From DASXZH01 sp036502005 (lineage in GTDB: Bacteria; Armatimonadota; Fimbriimonadia; Fimbriimonadales; Fimbriimonadaceae), in the NCBI GenBank assembly GCA_036502005.1, contig DASXZH010000076.1, positions 32,939 to 96,938 on the forward strand: a stretch of DNA of 64,000 bases. The letters run 5' to 3'. Below are positions 25,043-34,106 of the stretch, one piece after another. Under the pieces are notes generated by a model. That model was not told the DNA's origin and made no database searches. It saw only the letters and a program-made list of their open reading frames with translations. Both the position numbers and the translations under genes were made by a program. Within the stretch, counting starts at the first letter, position 1; each line of letters opens with the position of its first letter.

Positions 25043-25570
25043 ATGCCTAAGTCTTGGTATGCGGTTCATACGATCGCGGGTCACGAAAACAAAGTAAAAG
25101 ATGTCTTAACGCGCCGGGCTCAAGTTGAAGGGGTCTGGCAGCGCGATATTTATGAGATCCTGATTCCTACGGAACAAGAACTCACAACCCGTTCTGGAAA
25201 ACGGGTCTTGGTTGATAAAAAGGTTTTTCCGGGCTACATCCTCGTTCAGATGTCCCTAACGGAGGACACCTATAAGCTGGTGAAGTCGACCAGCGGCGTA
25301 ACTGGATTTGTTCAGAGCGGCAATAAGCCGGTTCCTCTTGAGGAATACGAAGTTCGGCGCATCATGCAGAACCTCGAAACGAGCAAAGAAACGCCAAAGG
25401 TGGCTTGGAGCAAAGGCGATGCGATTCGCGTAATCGAGGGGCCGTTTAGCGACTTCGCTGGAAAGATCGAAGAAGTCAACAGCGATCGCGAAAAGCTCAA
25501 GGTCCTTATCAATATCTTCGGGCGAGATACTCCCGTTGAACTTGAGTTCACACAAGTCGAAAAACTTTAA
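25043..25570 (+). CDS. nusG: Transcription termination/antitermination factor NusG
   Basis: A 175-residue NusG: N-terminal NGN domain (SWYAVHTIAGHENKVKDVL, KVFPGYILVQM, VTGFVQSGNKPVPL) and C-terminal KOW domain (KGDAIRVIEGPFSDFAGKIEE ... DTPVELEFTQVEKL). It binds RNA polymerase and couples transcription to Rho or ribosomes. In most bacteria rplK follows; here a convergent gene ends on its stop codon, so the ribosomal protein operon has been separated. Confidence 0.97.
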   Translation: MPKSWYAVHTIAGHENKVKDVLTRRAQVEGVWQRDIYEILIPTEQELTTRSGKRVLVDKKVFPGYILVQMSLTEDTYKLVKSTSGVTGFVQSGNKPVPLEEYEVRRIMQNLETSKETPKVAWSKGDAIRVIEGPFSDFAGKIEEVNSDREKLKVLINIFGRDTPVELEFTQVEKL

Positions 25571-26520
25571 GCTGAGATTCCGGGCTTGCTATTCGGGAGC
25601 TTTTTAATCTGCTCATCGAGTTGCTCGGAAAATCTCCTTTGAGACTTGTAGGCGAGATCAAAATCCCTAAGCAACTCGGAAGGTTGTGTCTTCCGCTTTT
25701 GCGTCGTGACCCTTCGAATAGCCGCTTTTTCAGTCATCGGATCCTCGATGAAGCCGATTTCGGTAGCCATATCGGGGTCCAGTGAAGCAAGATCGTTCGA
25801 GTCATGGCGCTGTTCATCACGCTCATAAAGGGACTTGGTGTTGTTGTAAACGAACTCCATAGAGCCCTGCGAGTTTTTTAGCGAGACAAGCTCCGAACGC
25901 AGGTCGCCTCGGGCCTTTGCAGGCATTGATTGCGAATCAAGGCTGATCTCCTTCAACAGGCCGCGTTGTCTCGCGCCGAACATAGAGACAGCTCCCGAGT
26001 CCGAATACTTTAAGATTTCGCAAGTTCGGAGAGCAAGCACATGATCCTGGGTGGCCAAAACGAATTGGCCCTTGCTTCTTTCCACATCGCCCAAGTGCAG
26101 CAGCCGCTCCACAATCGAATCGCACGCCATATAGATTTGCCCCTTAATTGGCGATCGTAGGGTGTCGTCCACTGCGCTGGGCAAAAGGGGTTTTAAGGTC
26201 CCGTCAGCCGCGCCGGAAAGCCACGCTTGGGCAACCGATCTAGTTACTTCGGGCGATTTTGACTCGGCAAACTTTGTGCGAGTCAGCTTAACGGGAGCTA
26301 CATAAGCTGCAATGGCGGATTCTTGCGCTGCTGTATCAAAGACAGGCTGAAAAGAGTCGTGATAAAAGCGGCTCTGCGCGCAAACCGCGCCAATGAAAAT
26401 TACGGGGCTGATTGAAAACGCCTTGACAAGGACACTGCGAACTGACATCCTACGCAATTCTTCGGATGCCCGCTGCATTCTCTGTACATAAAACCCCTTA
26501 TGAATTCCCGAAACCTTCAT
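25567..26520 (-). CDS. Hypothetical protein with N-terminal membrane/signal segment, 317 aa
   Basis: The ATG at 26520 follows a strong AAGGAG site at good spacing, favouring this start over Met codons inside. Residues about 28-48 (VLVKAFSISPVIFIGAVCAQ) form a membrane anchor or signal peptide. The rest is helical, with a Thr/Lys-rich region near the C-terminus, and no family is recognised. Its stop overlaps that of convergent nusG. It is divergent from the ECF sigma gene (127 bases between starts), so the two could be co-controlled. Confidence 0.6.
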   Translation of the reverse strand: MKVSGIHKGFYVQRMQRASEELRRMSVRSVLVKAFSISPVIFIGAVCAQSRFYHDSFQPVFDTAAQESAIAAYVAPVKLTRTKFAESKSPEVTRSVAQAWLSGAADGTLKPLLPSAVDDTLRSPIKGQIYMACDSIVERLLHLGDVERSKGQFVLATQDHVLALRTCEILKYSDSGAVSMFGARQRGLLKEISLDSQSMPAKARGDLRSELVSLKNSQGSMEFVYNNTKSLYERDEQRHDSNDLASLDPDMATEIGFIEDPMTEKAAIRRVTTQKRKTQPSELLRDFDLAYKSQRRFSEQLDEQIKKLPNSKPGISA

Positions 26521-26647
26521 TCCCTTTTCTCCTTCTAACTCGATTTGAAGCTATGGGGTTACCCATCCGTGGGTAGATAGACCCAAATCATTCGACGAAA
26601 GATGACTAAGCGAGTTTGCCCATATAAAATAGGACCTAAGAGAACAC

Positions 26648-27217
26648 GTGAAAGAACGTTCAAACAGAATCTTAAGTTGGGAAGCACATTTAATCGAGCG
26701 AGCCACCGAGGGTGAGTCGGTAGCTTTCGATCTACTAGCCGATTTGTATAGGCCTACGCTGCAACACTTAGCCATGCGTATGCTTCGAGACCAGGATGAC
26801 GCCCGAGATGCCGTCCAGGAGACATTTCTGAAGGCATTTAAGGCGATTGGGGACTTCGACCCGGAAAGGCCGATAAAGCCTTGGTTGTGCCGAATCTGCA
26901 CGAACTGCTGTATTGACGCAGTTCGGGGAAAGAAAAAACAGCCTGAGTCGCTCGATCAGCACGACTACATGCTCGCAGACGACGAACCAATGCTTGACGA
27001 GCGCGCGGCAGGTGCCTACAGGCAAAGCCTCATTATCGAGGCGATTGCAAAGCTGCCGGGTAAATACCGCGACATTATTTTGATGAGGCACTTCAAGCAC
27101 ATGGACGTGAATGAAATCGCGCATGCGCTAAACAAACCAGAAGGAACTATTAAAAGCTGGCTCTTTAGAGCCCGCGCATTGCTGAAAAAGGATTTGCACG
27201 CGGCGCTCGGGGCGTGA
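26648..27217 (+). CDS. ECF-type RNA polymerase sigma factor
   Basis: A 189-residue extracytoplasmic-function sigma factor. Region 2: LLADLYRPTLQHLAMRMLRDQDDARDAVQETFLKAF; region 4: LPGKYRDIILMRHFKHMDVNEIAHALNKPEGTIKSWLFRAR. The start is GTG at 26648. No anti-sigma gene follows; downstream comes an inverted repeat and a convergent response regulator. How its activity is held in check, if not by a partner elsewhere, cannot be said. The target promoters are unknown. Confidence 0.92.
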   Translation: MKERSNRILSWEAHLIERATEGESVAFDLLADLYRPTLQHLAMRMLRDQDDARDAVQETFLKAFKAIGDFDPERPIKPWLCRICTNCCIDAVRGKKKQPESLDQHDYMLADDEPMLDERAAGAYRQSLIIEAIAKLPGKYRDIILMRHFKHMDVNEIAHALNKPEGTIKSWLFRARALLKKDLHAALGA

Positions 27218-27236
27218 TAAGTGATAGGTGTTAACG

Positions 27237-27300
27237 GTAAACAGTGAACGGTAAACAGCGGGATTGAATCGGTCCCAACTGTTTACTGTTTACCGTTTAC
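27237..27300. terminator. Inverted repeat between convergent genes, possible bidirectional terminator
   Basis: Arms 27237-27258 and 27279-27300 are about 22 nt, complementary at all but three positions, built from GTAAACAGT/GTAAACGGT units. They lie between the ends of the ECF sigma gene and the response regulator. A similar GTAAACAG pair occurs at 39495-39603. Flanking T-runs are weak, so the termination role is inference. Confidence 0.55.
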
Positions 27301-27310
27301 TGATACCCCC

Positions 27311-27760
27311 CTACGTCAGCGCCTTCGGCCTTGGCGCCTGATTCAGTAGAAGCCAATACATCCCTAGCTGTAAGATCATGTCGGAATACTCTTCCGGATC
27401 GTTGGGTTTTTTGATGTAGCTGTTTGCCCCCAACCGATAGCACTGCTCAACCTGGGCGTCGTCATCGGAAGAGGTTAACACAATTACGGGAGTCGATTTG
27501 GTCTCCTCCTTCATCCTGATCTGCTTCAAGACTTCAAAACCGCTCAGCTTGGGTAGTTTCAAGTCTAAGATGACAACGGCCGGCATTACTGCCATATCTC
27601 GTCCGGAATAGCTTCCCGTTCCAAACAAGTAGTCCAAAGCTTCTTGCCCATCGTAAGCCACAACCACTTCGTTCATGACATTGTTTCTTCTCAGGGCACG
27701 TAGCGTTAGCCTCTCGTCGTCCGTATTGTCCTCGATCAGAAGTACCAACTTGTTGTTCAT
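27311..27760 (-). CDS. CheY-like single-domain response regulator (Rcp1 type)
   Basis: A 149-residue receiver domain with no output domain. The phospho-acceptor is Asp66 in VVILDLKLPKLSGFEVL, the acidic pair is IEDNTDDE at the start, the Thr/Ser is in VIVLTSSDDD, and the Lys in NSYIKKPND. The YLFGTGSYSGRD insert and the C-terminal DMILQLGMYWLLLN are typical of Rcp1-like regulators that pair with phytochrome-type or hybrid histidine kinases. No kinase is adjacent. The ATG at 27760 is chosen over an upstream start at 27784. Confidence 0.9.
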   Translation of the reverse strand: MNNKLVLLIEDNTDDERLTLRALRRNNVMNEVVVAYDGQEALDYLFGTGSYSGRDMAVMPAVVILDLKLPKLSGFEVLKQIRMKEETKSTPVIVLTSSDDDAQVEQCYRLGANSYIKKPNDPEEYSDMILQLGMYWLLLNQAPRPKALT

Positions 27761-27848
27761 ATTTGCTCTTGACGCGTGCCGCACTTCGTTTTTTTCTCAA
27801 ACAATGACCATAATGAAAAAAACTTGCTTACGGTTTGCGCCTCCCTTG

Positions 27849-29015
27849 TTATTCGTTAAATAAAGCCATCCTTTTCAGGGTGTACCTAGCCAGTGACCCA
27901 TCATGCGAGACGGCAACTTCGATGTCGCTTCCAGGTTTGCCCTTCAACTTAGTGGCCAGTTGGCGTAAGGTCCAATTCGGCGAAACCTCTGTGCCGGCGA
28001 TCTCTAGCAAATGGTCACCCCGTGCAATTCCTGCTTTTTCGGCAGGGCTTCCGGGGGCGACGTGCTCTATGGAGACAATGCCGCGCGCTTTGTCAGGATC
28101 CGCAAAAATCCCAACCGACCCCTCAGGTTCGTTGGCGACTTCGCCGGAAAAGTTTTCGAGCCAAACTCGGCGACGATCATAGTCCACCATGATGTTGAAA
28201 TTTCTCAAAAACTGAATGCCAACCGTCCCATCGCCATCTGCATCGCTTGAAGGCAGATCGATCACGTCCCAGTAACTGGTAGGCACGGGAACGCCAAAAA
28301 TGGTTAGGCCTTGCAGCTTCTTTTCCCACGTTGCCACAGGACCGGAGGCAACCATGCTCTGGGATAGAAACTTTGGATCTTTGGAAGCATCCCACAGACC
28401 CACACGTTCCAGGACATCGCGATGTGTGGTCGCGTAAAAGGCATTTCCAGTGTCGAGCGCCAAAATCATTTTCTTGCCTTGATCAGTCAAGACCGATAGC
28501 TCCACCGAGTTGGCGCCAAGAGGCAGCATTTTCACCAGGAAGGTCTTTTTGTTGTCCGGAGTCTTCTGGGTGATGTCATAGGATTTCGGATGAAATATAA
28601 ATTTGTTCGTCTGAAAGTTGATTTCGGTGACGTAGTTTTCGATCGCCTGAAATCCGAGGATTCCATCGGTGTGGGTGTCATAAGCTTCTGTAAGGTGGGC
28701 AGCCGGCTGCTCAACGGCTTCAGGTTCTGCGACTTGAATGGGAACCGAGCCCAGTTTAAGGCTTTTAATCTTAACGGTTTTGGCCTGGAATTGACCAACG
28801 AAGTCCCGCAAGTTGATCGTTCCGTCCGGTTCTCCCAGGTTGATATTGTCATCCGCGACAACACTTCCTGCAAACCCACTGTCGAAAAGGAGGGAAAGCG
28901 GATGGTTATTGACGGTGGCATCAACGATGATGGCGTTCTCACCCATTTTAAATGGCACTTCAAAAGTATCCTGGGCCGAGAGAGCCATTACCGCCAAGGC
29001 TGACAAAATCAACAT
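27849..29015 (-). CDS. Exported retropepsin-like aspartyl protease with PDZ domain
   Basis: A 388-residue protein. The N-terminus MLILSALAVMALSAQD is a signal peptide. Two retropepsin-like lobes follow: LSLLFDSGFAGSVV with Asp in D-S-G, GILGFQAIENY, then a second LALDTGNAFYATT with D-T-G and GTVGIQFLRNFNIMVDY. Residues about 310-388 form a PDZ domain (IEHVAPGSPAEKAGIARGDHLLEIAGTE). The architecture is shared with PF13650/PF13975-type periplasmic proteases; substrate unknown. The first active-site motif being DSG rather than DTG is tolerated in the family. Confidence 0.82.
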   Translation of the reverse strand: MLILSALAVMALSAQDTFEVPFKMGENAIIVDATVNNHPLSLLFDSGFAGSVVADDNINLGEPDGTINLRDFVGQFQAKTVKIKSLKLGSVPIQVAEPEAVEQPAAHLTEAYDTHTDGILGFQAIENYVTEINFQTNKFIFHPKSYDITQKTPDNKKTFLVKMLPLGANSVELSVLTDQGKKMILALDTGNAFYATTHRDVLERVGLWDASKDPKFLSQSMVASGPVATWEKKLQGLTIFGVPVPTSYWDVIDLPSSDADGDGTVGIQFLRNFNIMVDYDRRRVWLENFSGEVANEPEGSVGIFADPDKARGIVSIEHVAPGSPAEKAGIARGDHLLEIAGTEVSPNWTLRQLATKLKGKPGSDIEVAVSHDGSLARYTLKRMALFNE

Positions 29016-29097
29016 TAATTCCTACTAACGCACAAAGTTAAGTTCAGGCGAACACAAACAGTGATTATTGCGCTTCATACGTTAATTCCCACAATTT

Positions 29098-29964
29098 TCA
29101 ACGAGTTCGTCTTCCAAAAAGTAGATAAACCGCAAGGATGAGGGCATTTCCCCCGAAACAGCATGCAAGAGCGTTTGGGACCATCCACAGCCAGTTCTCT
29201 CTCCGGTCGGCAATATCGAAACACATGTACACGATGATCATCAAGTACACGAAATCGAAAAACAGGGAGGCCGCCAAACTGCCGGACTGAGCCTGAATCG
29301 CGAACGGGTCGCCGCCGCTTTGCATTTGCTGCATGATCTGGTTAAACCTGCTCAAAAAAGTAAATGCGCGTATTAGTCCGCCAATACCGGCTACGGCAAG
29401 CCCCCAACCGATCCAATCCCAACCCTTTCCCATATTCTCGACAAATCTCAGGCTATGGACCGGCTGCGGATAGTCGTAATACCCACCACGGTAGTAGCCG
29501 CCAATTTGCGGCGGAGCGCTTAGATCGGGCTGAGATTGTTGGGACGGAATTTCAGGCGGAGGGGCCATTTGCGGCGGCGCTGCAATGGAAGGGGCTACGC
29601 CGGTCTCCTTTTCGATCCTCTGAGCAAGTTCGATGGACGAGCCATGGTGTGGATCAAGTCGAATCGCTTCCTTCGCCATCGCCAGCGCTTCCTCTTTTTT
29701 GTCGAGCGAGTAAAGGTGAACCGCGAAGTTGTAGTAGGCCTTTTGGTTGAGGGGAGCGAGAGAAATCGCCTGGCGGAACGATTCTGTCGCTTTCTCCGGT
29801 TCTTGTAAATGAGAGTAAGCGACGGCCTGCAAAACGAAAGCTTCGCTATCTGAAGAATCCAAAGCGATGGATCTTTCCAGAGAGTTTAGGGCTTCTTGAA
29901 ACTGGCCTTTACGAATTGCCTCACCGGCTTCGTTAACGAATTGTCTAGCCTGCTCGTGAGACAT
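29098..29964 (-). CDS. TPR protein with C-terminal membrane segments
   Basis: From MSHEQARQF at 29964 (an in-frame ATG at 30006 is also possible) there are three TPR units in residues 1-115 (EAGEAIRKGQFQEALNSLERS, AYSHLQEPEKATESFRQA, FAVHLYSLDKKEEALAMAKEA), then a Pro-rich linker (residues 125-160), and three or four hydrophobic spans in the C-terminal 110 residues. TPRs mediate protein contacts, here probably in the cytoplasm at the inner membrane. It is divergent from livK, about 130 bases apart, with no shared pathway evident. Confidence 0.7.
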   Translation of the reverse strand: MSHEQARQFVNEAGEAIRKGQFQEALNSLERSIALDSSDSEAFVLQAVAYSHLQEPEKATESFRQAISLAPLNQKAYYNFAVHLYSLDKKEEALAMAKEAIRLDPHHGSSIELAQRIEKETGVAPSIAAPPQMAPPPEIPSQQSQPDLSAPPQIGGYYRGGYYDYPQPVHSLRFVENMGKGWDWIGWGLAVAGIGGLIRAFTFLSRFNQIMQQMQSGGDPFAIQAQSGSLAASLFFDFVYLMIIVYMCFDIADRRENWLWMVPNALACCFGGNALILAVYLLFGRRTR

Positions 29965-30096
29965 GAGCAAAGTTCTACCCGAGTATTCGGGCAGTCTACG
30001 TAGCAACTCCCACTATTTTTTTGTATACTCAGGCGGGTTAATATTGCATGATTAAACACGCCCATGGTGTGCTCAACAGATTCAGGTGAAAAATAA

Positions 30097-31398
30097 ATGC
30101 GTTTAAGATCAATGTTTTCAGCGGCAGCCTCGGCTGCGCTCTTGTCAACGTTGCTGATCGGGTGCGATCCCGGAAGCAAGACTGGAAGTCCAACTGCGTC
30201 CAACACAACCTCTACCTCTACCTCTACCTCTACCTCTACCTCCTCAGACAGTTCTGCAGGCGGCTCGGCAGGTACGCGTGCAATGCCCACCGTCGATGGC
30301 AACAAGATTAGCGGCGATACGATCCCGATCGGAGTCGTTGCGAGCCTAAGTGGAAGTCTGCTACCGTGGGGACAAGATGAGCTAAAAGGGGCTCAACTCG
30401 CTGTAGCGGAAGTAAATGCTGCGGGCGGAATCAATGGTAAGAAAATTGATCTCAAGTACGAAGACAGCCAATCGAAAGCTGAGCAAGGAAAAAGCGCTGC
30501 GGAAAAGCTGATTTCCGAGGGCGTGGTCGGGCTAGTGGGTGAAGTCGCAAGCGGAATCACGGCTCAGATCGCGCAAGCAGCTTTCGAGAAGGGTATCCCG
30601 GTCGTCGCCGTTGGAGCCACAAAAACAACCCTAACAGACATTGGCGCTAACGTATTCCGCGTTTGCTACACGGACGATTTCCAAGGCCCCGTCATGGCGA
30701 CGTTCGCTTATAAAGAACTCGGACTTCGAAATATCGCCGTGATCACGGACAAAAAACAGCCGTATTCGACGTTTTTGAGCGACAAGTTCAGCGAATACTT
30801 TAAGAAGCTGGGCGGCAACATCGTCGACCAAGAGTTCTATCAAACAGACGACACGCAGTTTAAGGGCATCCTTACCAATATCAAAGCGAAGACACCGGAC
30901 GGCCTCTTTATGAGCGGCTACTTCCCTGAGGTTGGACCTCTGGCTCGACAAGCGGTTGAAGTCGGCATCAAGGTGCCTATGCTTGGCGGAGACGGTTGGG
31001 ATAGCAAGGATATTCTAAACGGCGGCGGCCAAGCCATTGTTGGCAGCTATTTCTGCAACCACTACAACAACTTAGAGGATCGCCCCGTTGTGAAAGATTT
31101 CCTTGCAAAGTGGCAAAAGGCCTATGGCGGCTTGCCTGGAACCACCATGGGAGCGCTCGGATACGACGCTATGATGGTTACCTGCGAGGCTCTTAAGAAT
31201 GACAAGTCCAACGACTCGAAGGGTCTCATCTTGGCCTTAAACGACGTGGAGAACTATCATGGCGTGTCCGGTGACATTACCCTTAAGGGCAACAATGGCA
31301 ATCCTCCCAAACGAGCGCTCGTTGTTCAACTGAGTCCGGGTGTTGGGGGCAACGGCCAAAAGTTCGTAAAAGCTTACGAGCACTCGGATATCCAGTAA
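30097..31398 (+). CDS. livK: Branched-chain amino-acid ABC transporter, substrate-binding lipoprotein
   Basis: A 433-residue periplasmic-binding-protein type I. The signal peptide ends in a lipobox (LLIGC), so it is lipid-anchored. A Thr/Ser-rich linker (about residues 35-60) follows, encoded by a hexanucleotide repeat. The binding domain begins IPIGVVASLSGSLLPWGQDE, with LAVAEVNAAGGINGKKI and GVVGLVGEVASGITAQIAQ as in LivJ/LivK. It delivers Leu/Ile/Val or related amino acids or amides to LivHM. It opens the operon livKHMG, with livH 3 bases after the stop. Confidence 0.93.
   Translation: MRLRSMFSAAASAALLSTLLIGCDPGSKTGSPTASNTTSTSTSTSTSTSSDSSAGGSAGTRAMPTVDGNKISGDTIPIGVVASLSGSLLPWGQDELKGAQLAVAEVNAAGGINGKKIDLKYEDSQSKAEQGKSAAEKLISEGVVGLVGEVASGITAQIAQAAFEKGIPVVAVGATKTTLTDIGANVFRVCYTDDFQGPVMATFAYKELGLRNIAVITDKKQPYSTFLSDKFSEYFKKLGGNIVDQEFYQTDDTQFKGILTNIKAKTPDGLFMSGYFPEVGPLARQAVEVGIKVPMLGGDGWDSKDILNGGGQAIVGSYFCNHYNNLEDRPVVKDFLAKWQKAYGGLPGTTMGALGYDAMMVTCEALKNDKSNDSKGLILALNDVENYHGVSGDITLKGNNGNPPKRALVVQLSPGVGGNGQKFVKAYEHSDIQ
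30208..30243 (+). repeat. ACCTCT hexanucleotide microsatellite in livK
   Basis: Five perfect copies of ACCTCT (30208-30237) plus one degenerate copy, coding for alternating Thr-Ser in the linker after the lipoprotein signal. Because the unit is six bases, copy changes keep the frame and only lengthen the linker. Confidence 0.9.
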
Positions 31399-31401
31399 AG
31401 A

Positions 31402-32763
31402 ATGCACAGCCACCTGATTATGGCCGGGTTGAGTTTTGACTTCTCAACCCTTCCCGAGCAACTGCTAAATGGCATCCTACTGGGTGCCATTTATGCGCTT
31501 ATAGCCCTTGGCTACACTATGGTCTATGGGGTTTTAAAGCTAATTAACTTCGCCCATGGCGATGTTTATATGCTTGGCGCTTATTTCGCTCTTTTTGGCT
31601 CGTATTTCCTGGGCTTTTCGCCCGATGCCACGAACCCGCAATTGGTGATTCCGGCTGTATTGAACATCACCTTGTTAGTCTCGACGATCTTGCTGGTCGC
31701 CGGCATCGTCGTTGCCGTCGGCTCAAAAATCGCAAAAGGCGCGAAGTTTGCCGACATTGGATTTTCTGGAGGTTTGGCGGCTGTATTTTTAGGTGGCGCA
31801 GGGTTCTTAGTGTGCAAGCTTCAGCCTCAGGCTGTAGACATGCTCCTGATGATCCTCGGAGCGATGCTAGCATGCGCGCTCATCGGCGTCATTATTGAGC
31901 GGTTTGCATATAGACCCATTCGTAGCCACTCGCGGGTAGCCGCGTTAATCACGGCCATCGGCGTCTCTCTTCTCATCGAATATGGCGGTTCACTTTTCTT
32001 GCCGAACAGCCCTCCTCCGAGCATCAAAGAGCAGCTAAACCCATACCGAGCTGCTAGCGTTTTAACGCTGGCGTCCGCCAGTCCAATTTTAGTTACACAG
32101 GCAAACGCTGCCAAGAAGCCGTACGACGACGCTCAGGCCGAATTCAACGCCTATCTGCAAGCCCATCCAAAAGAAGACCAATTCAATACTGATGCGACCG
32201 GGACTGCGCTTAAGGAAAAAATGCAGGCTGCGCAACGCACCTATGGGGACTTGACGCGCAAAGTAAGCAGCGCGGGTGTGAGGATCCACTATCAAACCGG
32301 GCAAGTATTGATCCTGATCGCCACCCTCGTACTCATGATCATTTTTACCTATCTGGTCATGTTCACAAAGTCGGGCCGCGCTATGCGTGCAGTTTCTCAC
32401 GATTTCGATTCAGCCTCGCTTATGGGCGTCAATGTAAATCGAATTATTGTCTATACGTTTGTTTTGGGGTCGGCCCTAGCTGGGGCGGGTGCAATGATGC
32501 AGGCCACGGTGCTCGGCACGCCCTTGCAGTCTTTCATGGGCTTGTTGCCGGGCGTTAAAGCCTTTGTAGCGGCGGTTTTGGGCGGCATTGGCAATATTCC
32601 CGGTGCAGTGCTTGGCGGTCTTTTAATGGGCCTTGCGGAAACGCTTGCCACCTGGATGGGTGGAAGCGAATACAAGGACGCCATCGCTTTTGTTATTCTA
32701 ATTCTCGTTTTGCTGTTTAAACCCGGCGGCCTTCTCGGCTCGGCCAAGGTGGAGAAAGTTTAG
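31402..32763 (+). CDS. livH: Branched-chain amino-acid ABC permease LivH, enlarged
   Basis: The core permease features are clear: LLNGILLGAIYALIALGYTMVYGVLKLINFAHGD at 21-54, IIERFAYRPIR, ALITAIGVSLLIEY and GAVLGGLLMGLAETL. At 453 residues it is about 150 longer than usual LivH. Two insertions account for this: residues about 75-150, with two additional hydrophobic spans, and residues about 205-297, a hydrophilic segment ending before the next membrane helix. It forms the translocation channel with LivM. livM starts on the last base of its stop codon (TAGTG). Confidence 0.9.
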   Translation: MHSHLIMAGLSFDFSTLPEQLLNGILLGAIYALIALGYTMVYGVLKLINFAHGDVYMLGAYFALFGSYFLGFSPDATNPQLVIPAVLNITLLVSTILLVAGIVVAVGSKIAKGAKFADIGFSGGLAAVFLGGAGFLVCKLQPQAVDMLLMILGAMLACALIGVIIERFAYRPIRSHSRVAALITAIGVSLLIEYGGSLFLPNSPPPSIKEQLNPYRAASVLTLASASPILVTQANAAKKPYDDAQAEFNAYLQAHPKEDQFNTDATGTALKEKMQAAQRTYGDLTRKVSSAGVRIHYQTGQVLILIATLVLMIIFTYLVMFTKSGRAMRAVSHDFDSASLMGVNVNRIIVYTFVLGSALAGAGAMMQATVLGTPLQSFMGLLPGVKAFVAAVLGGIGNIPGAVLGGLLMGLAETLATWMGGSEYKDAIAFVILILVLLFKPGGLLGSAKVEKV

Positions 32764-34106
32764 TGGAAACAAAGTCGACTTTCAACATGGCCCCGTTCTT
32801 AGGCGTGCGTTTGGGTTCAGTCATCATGGCGGTTGGCGGCTGCTTACTCTTGGGGCTGGTCTCCGGGCATATACTTAGCGACTACTACCAGCGGCTTGTC
32901 TGGCTCGCCGGATTGTACGTCACCTTATCCGTTAGCCTGAACTTGATTAACGGGATCACCGGCCAGTTCTCCATTGGGCACGCGGCGTTTTACATGGTCG
33001 GTGCTTACGTGGGCGGATTTCTTACCGATACCTTCTTTAACAGGGCTCACATACCCGACCTGTTATGGCTGACTTTAATGGCGATTGCAGGTGCCATTGG
33101 CGCCGCCTTTGCCGGTTTGTTTGTGGGATTGCCTTCCTTACGTTTGAGGGGCGACTACTTGGCCATTGTTACCCTGGGATTTGGCGAGATCATCCGCATC
33201 ATCGTCCAGAACACCAAAGAAGTTGGTGGTTCCTACGGCATGAACATCGACCATAAGATCCCGGCTGTTTGGATCGTATGGCTGCTTGCTGTTATTTGCA
33301 TAGCTGTATCGCGAAACTTACTCAAAACTGCTCGCGGATTGTTGTTCTTGTCCGTTCGGGAGGACGAGATCGCCGCTTCCGCCATGGGTGTGAACGTGAC
33401 CAGCATCAAAGTGACCGCTTTTCTCCTCGGTTCCGCTTTTGCGGGCGCGGCGGGCGCTTTGTACGCTCATTCAGAAGGCTTTATCACTCCTGCCACGTTT
33501 GGCATGGACGTCTCCTTTATCATCCTAACGATGGTCGTTTTAGGAGGAACAGGTTCGATTACGGGCTCCATTATTGCGGCCGTTTTCCTTTCAATGCTCC
33601 CTGAGTTTCTGAGGCAAAGCGACCCGCGAACAGGTGAAGCGATAACCTTGTCTGGATCTAGCGTGGTTGCGTGCCTTGTTGCTGTGGTAATCGCGGTCGC
33701 TCTTGTTAAACGAATTGTGGATGTCGGAAAGGAAAATAAGCGGGCGCTTGACCTGTTCTTTGCCATGTCTGCTGGCGGGGTAATTTTCAGCTTTTCTATT
33801 TTAAAGCTACTAAACCGAGCGAAAGAAGGCAAAGCCACCAAACTGACTCGATTTGCTTTGTATATACTCGCTATCCTAGCCGGATTTGCATACCAAGCCT
33901 TATTCTCGCGACTTCTTGGTAAATATGAACCGCTTGCGCATAAGGTGATCCCATTGGAGCAACTTCGGATGGTCATCTTCGCTGTTACCCTGATCGTCGT
34001 AATGTTGCTCAAGCCGAACGGCCTTCTGGCCCATCACGAGTTCAGTTGGTCGTGGGTCAAGCGACTTTTTGGATTCAAGGCCCCTGAAACGGCGGTGGCT
34101 TCTTGA
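32763..34106 (+). CDS. livM: Branched-chain amino-acid ABC permease LivM
   Basis: Second permease, 447 residues, GTG start overlapping the livH stop. Family blocks: LSVSLNLINGITGQFSIGHAAFYMVGAY, LPSLRLRGDYLAIVTLGFGEIIRI, SVREDEIAASAMGVN, VLGGTGSITGS. After residue 315 a poorly conserved stretch with two hydrophobic spans precedes the end LLKPNGLL; this is longer than in most LivM. It pairs with LivH and is driven by LivG. Confidence 0.93.
   Translation: METKSTFNMAPFLGVRLGSVIMAVGGCLLLGLVSGHILSDYYQRLVWLAGLYVTLSVSLNLINGITGQFSIGHAAFYMVGAYVGGFLTDTFFNRAHIPDLLWLTLMAIAGAIGAAFAGLFVGLPSLRLRGDYLAIVTLGFGEIIRIIVQNTKEVGGSYGMNIDHKIPAVWIVWLLAVICIAVSRNLLKTARGLLFLSVREDEIAASAMGVNVTSIKVTAFLLGSAFAGAAGALYAHSEGFITPATFGMDVSFIILTMVVLGGTGSITGSIIAAVFLSMLPEFLRQSDPRTGEAITLSGSSVVACLVAVVIAVALVKRIVDVGKENKRALDLFFAMSAGGVIFSFSILKLLNRAKEGKATKLTRFALYILAILAGFAYQALFSRLLGKYEPLAHKVIPLEQLRMVIFAVTLIVVMLLKPNGLLAHHEFSWSWVKRLFGFKAPETAVAS

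Noticed and set aside
30208..30243. The hexanucleotide array as a CRISPR or regulatory repeat
   Set aside because: It has no spacers, is coding, and stays in frame.
33467..34012. Long antisense frame inside livM
   Set aside because: Antisense to a clear gene, with a composition that mirrors the sense membrane helices; no start signal.
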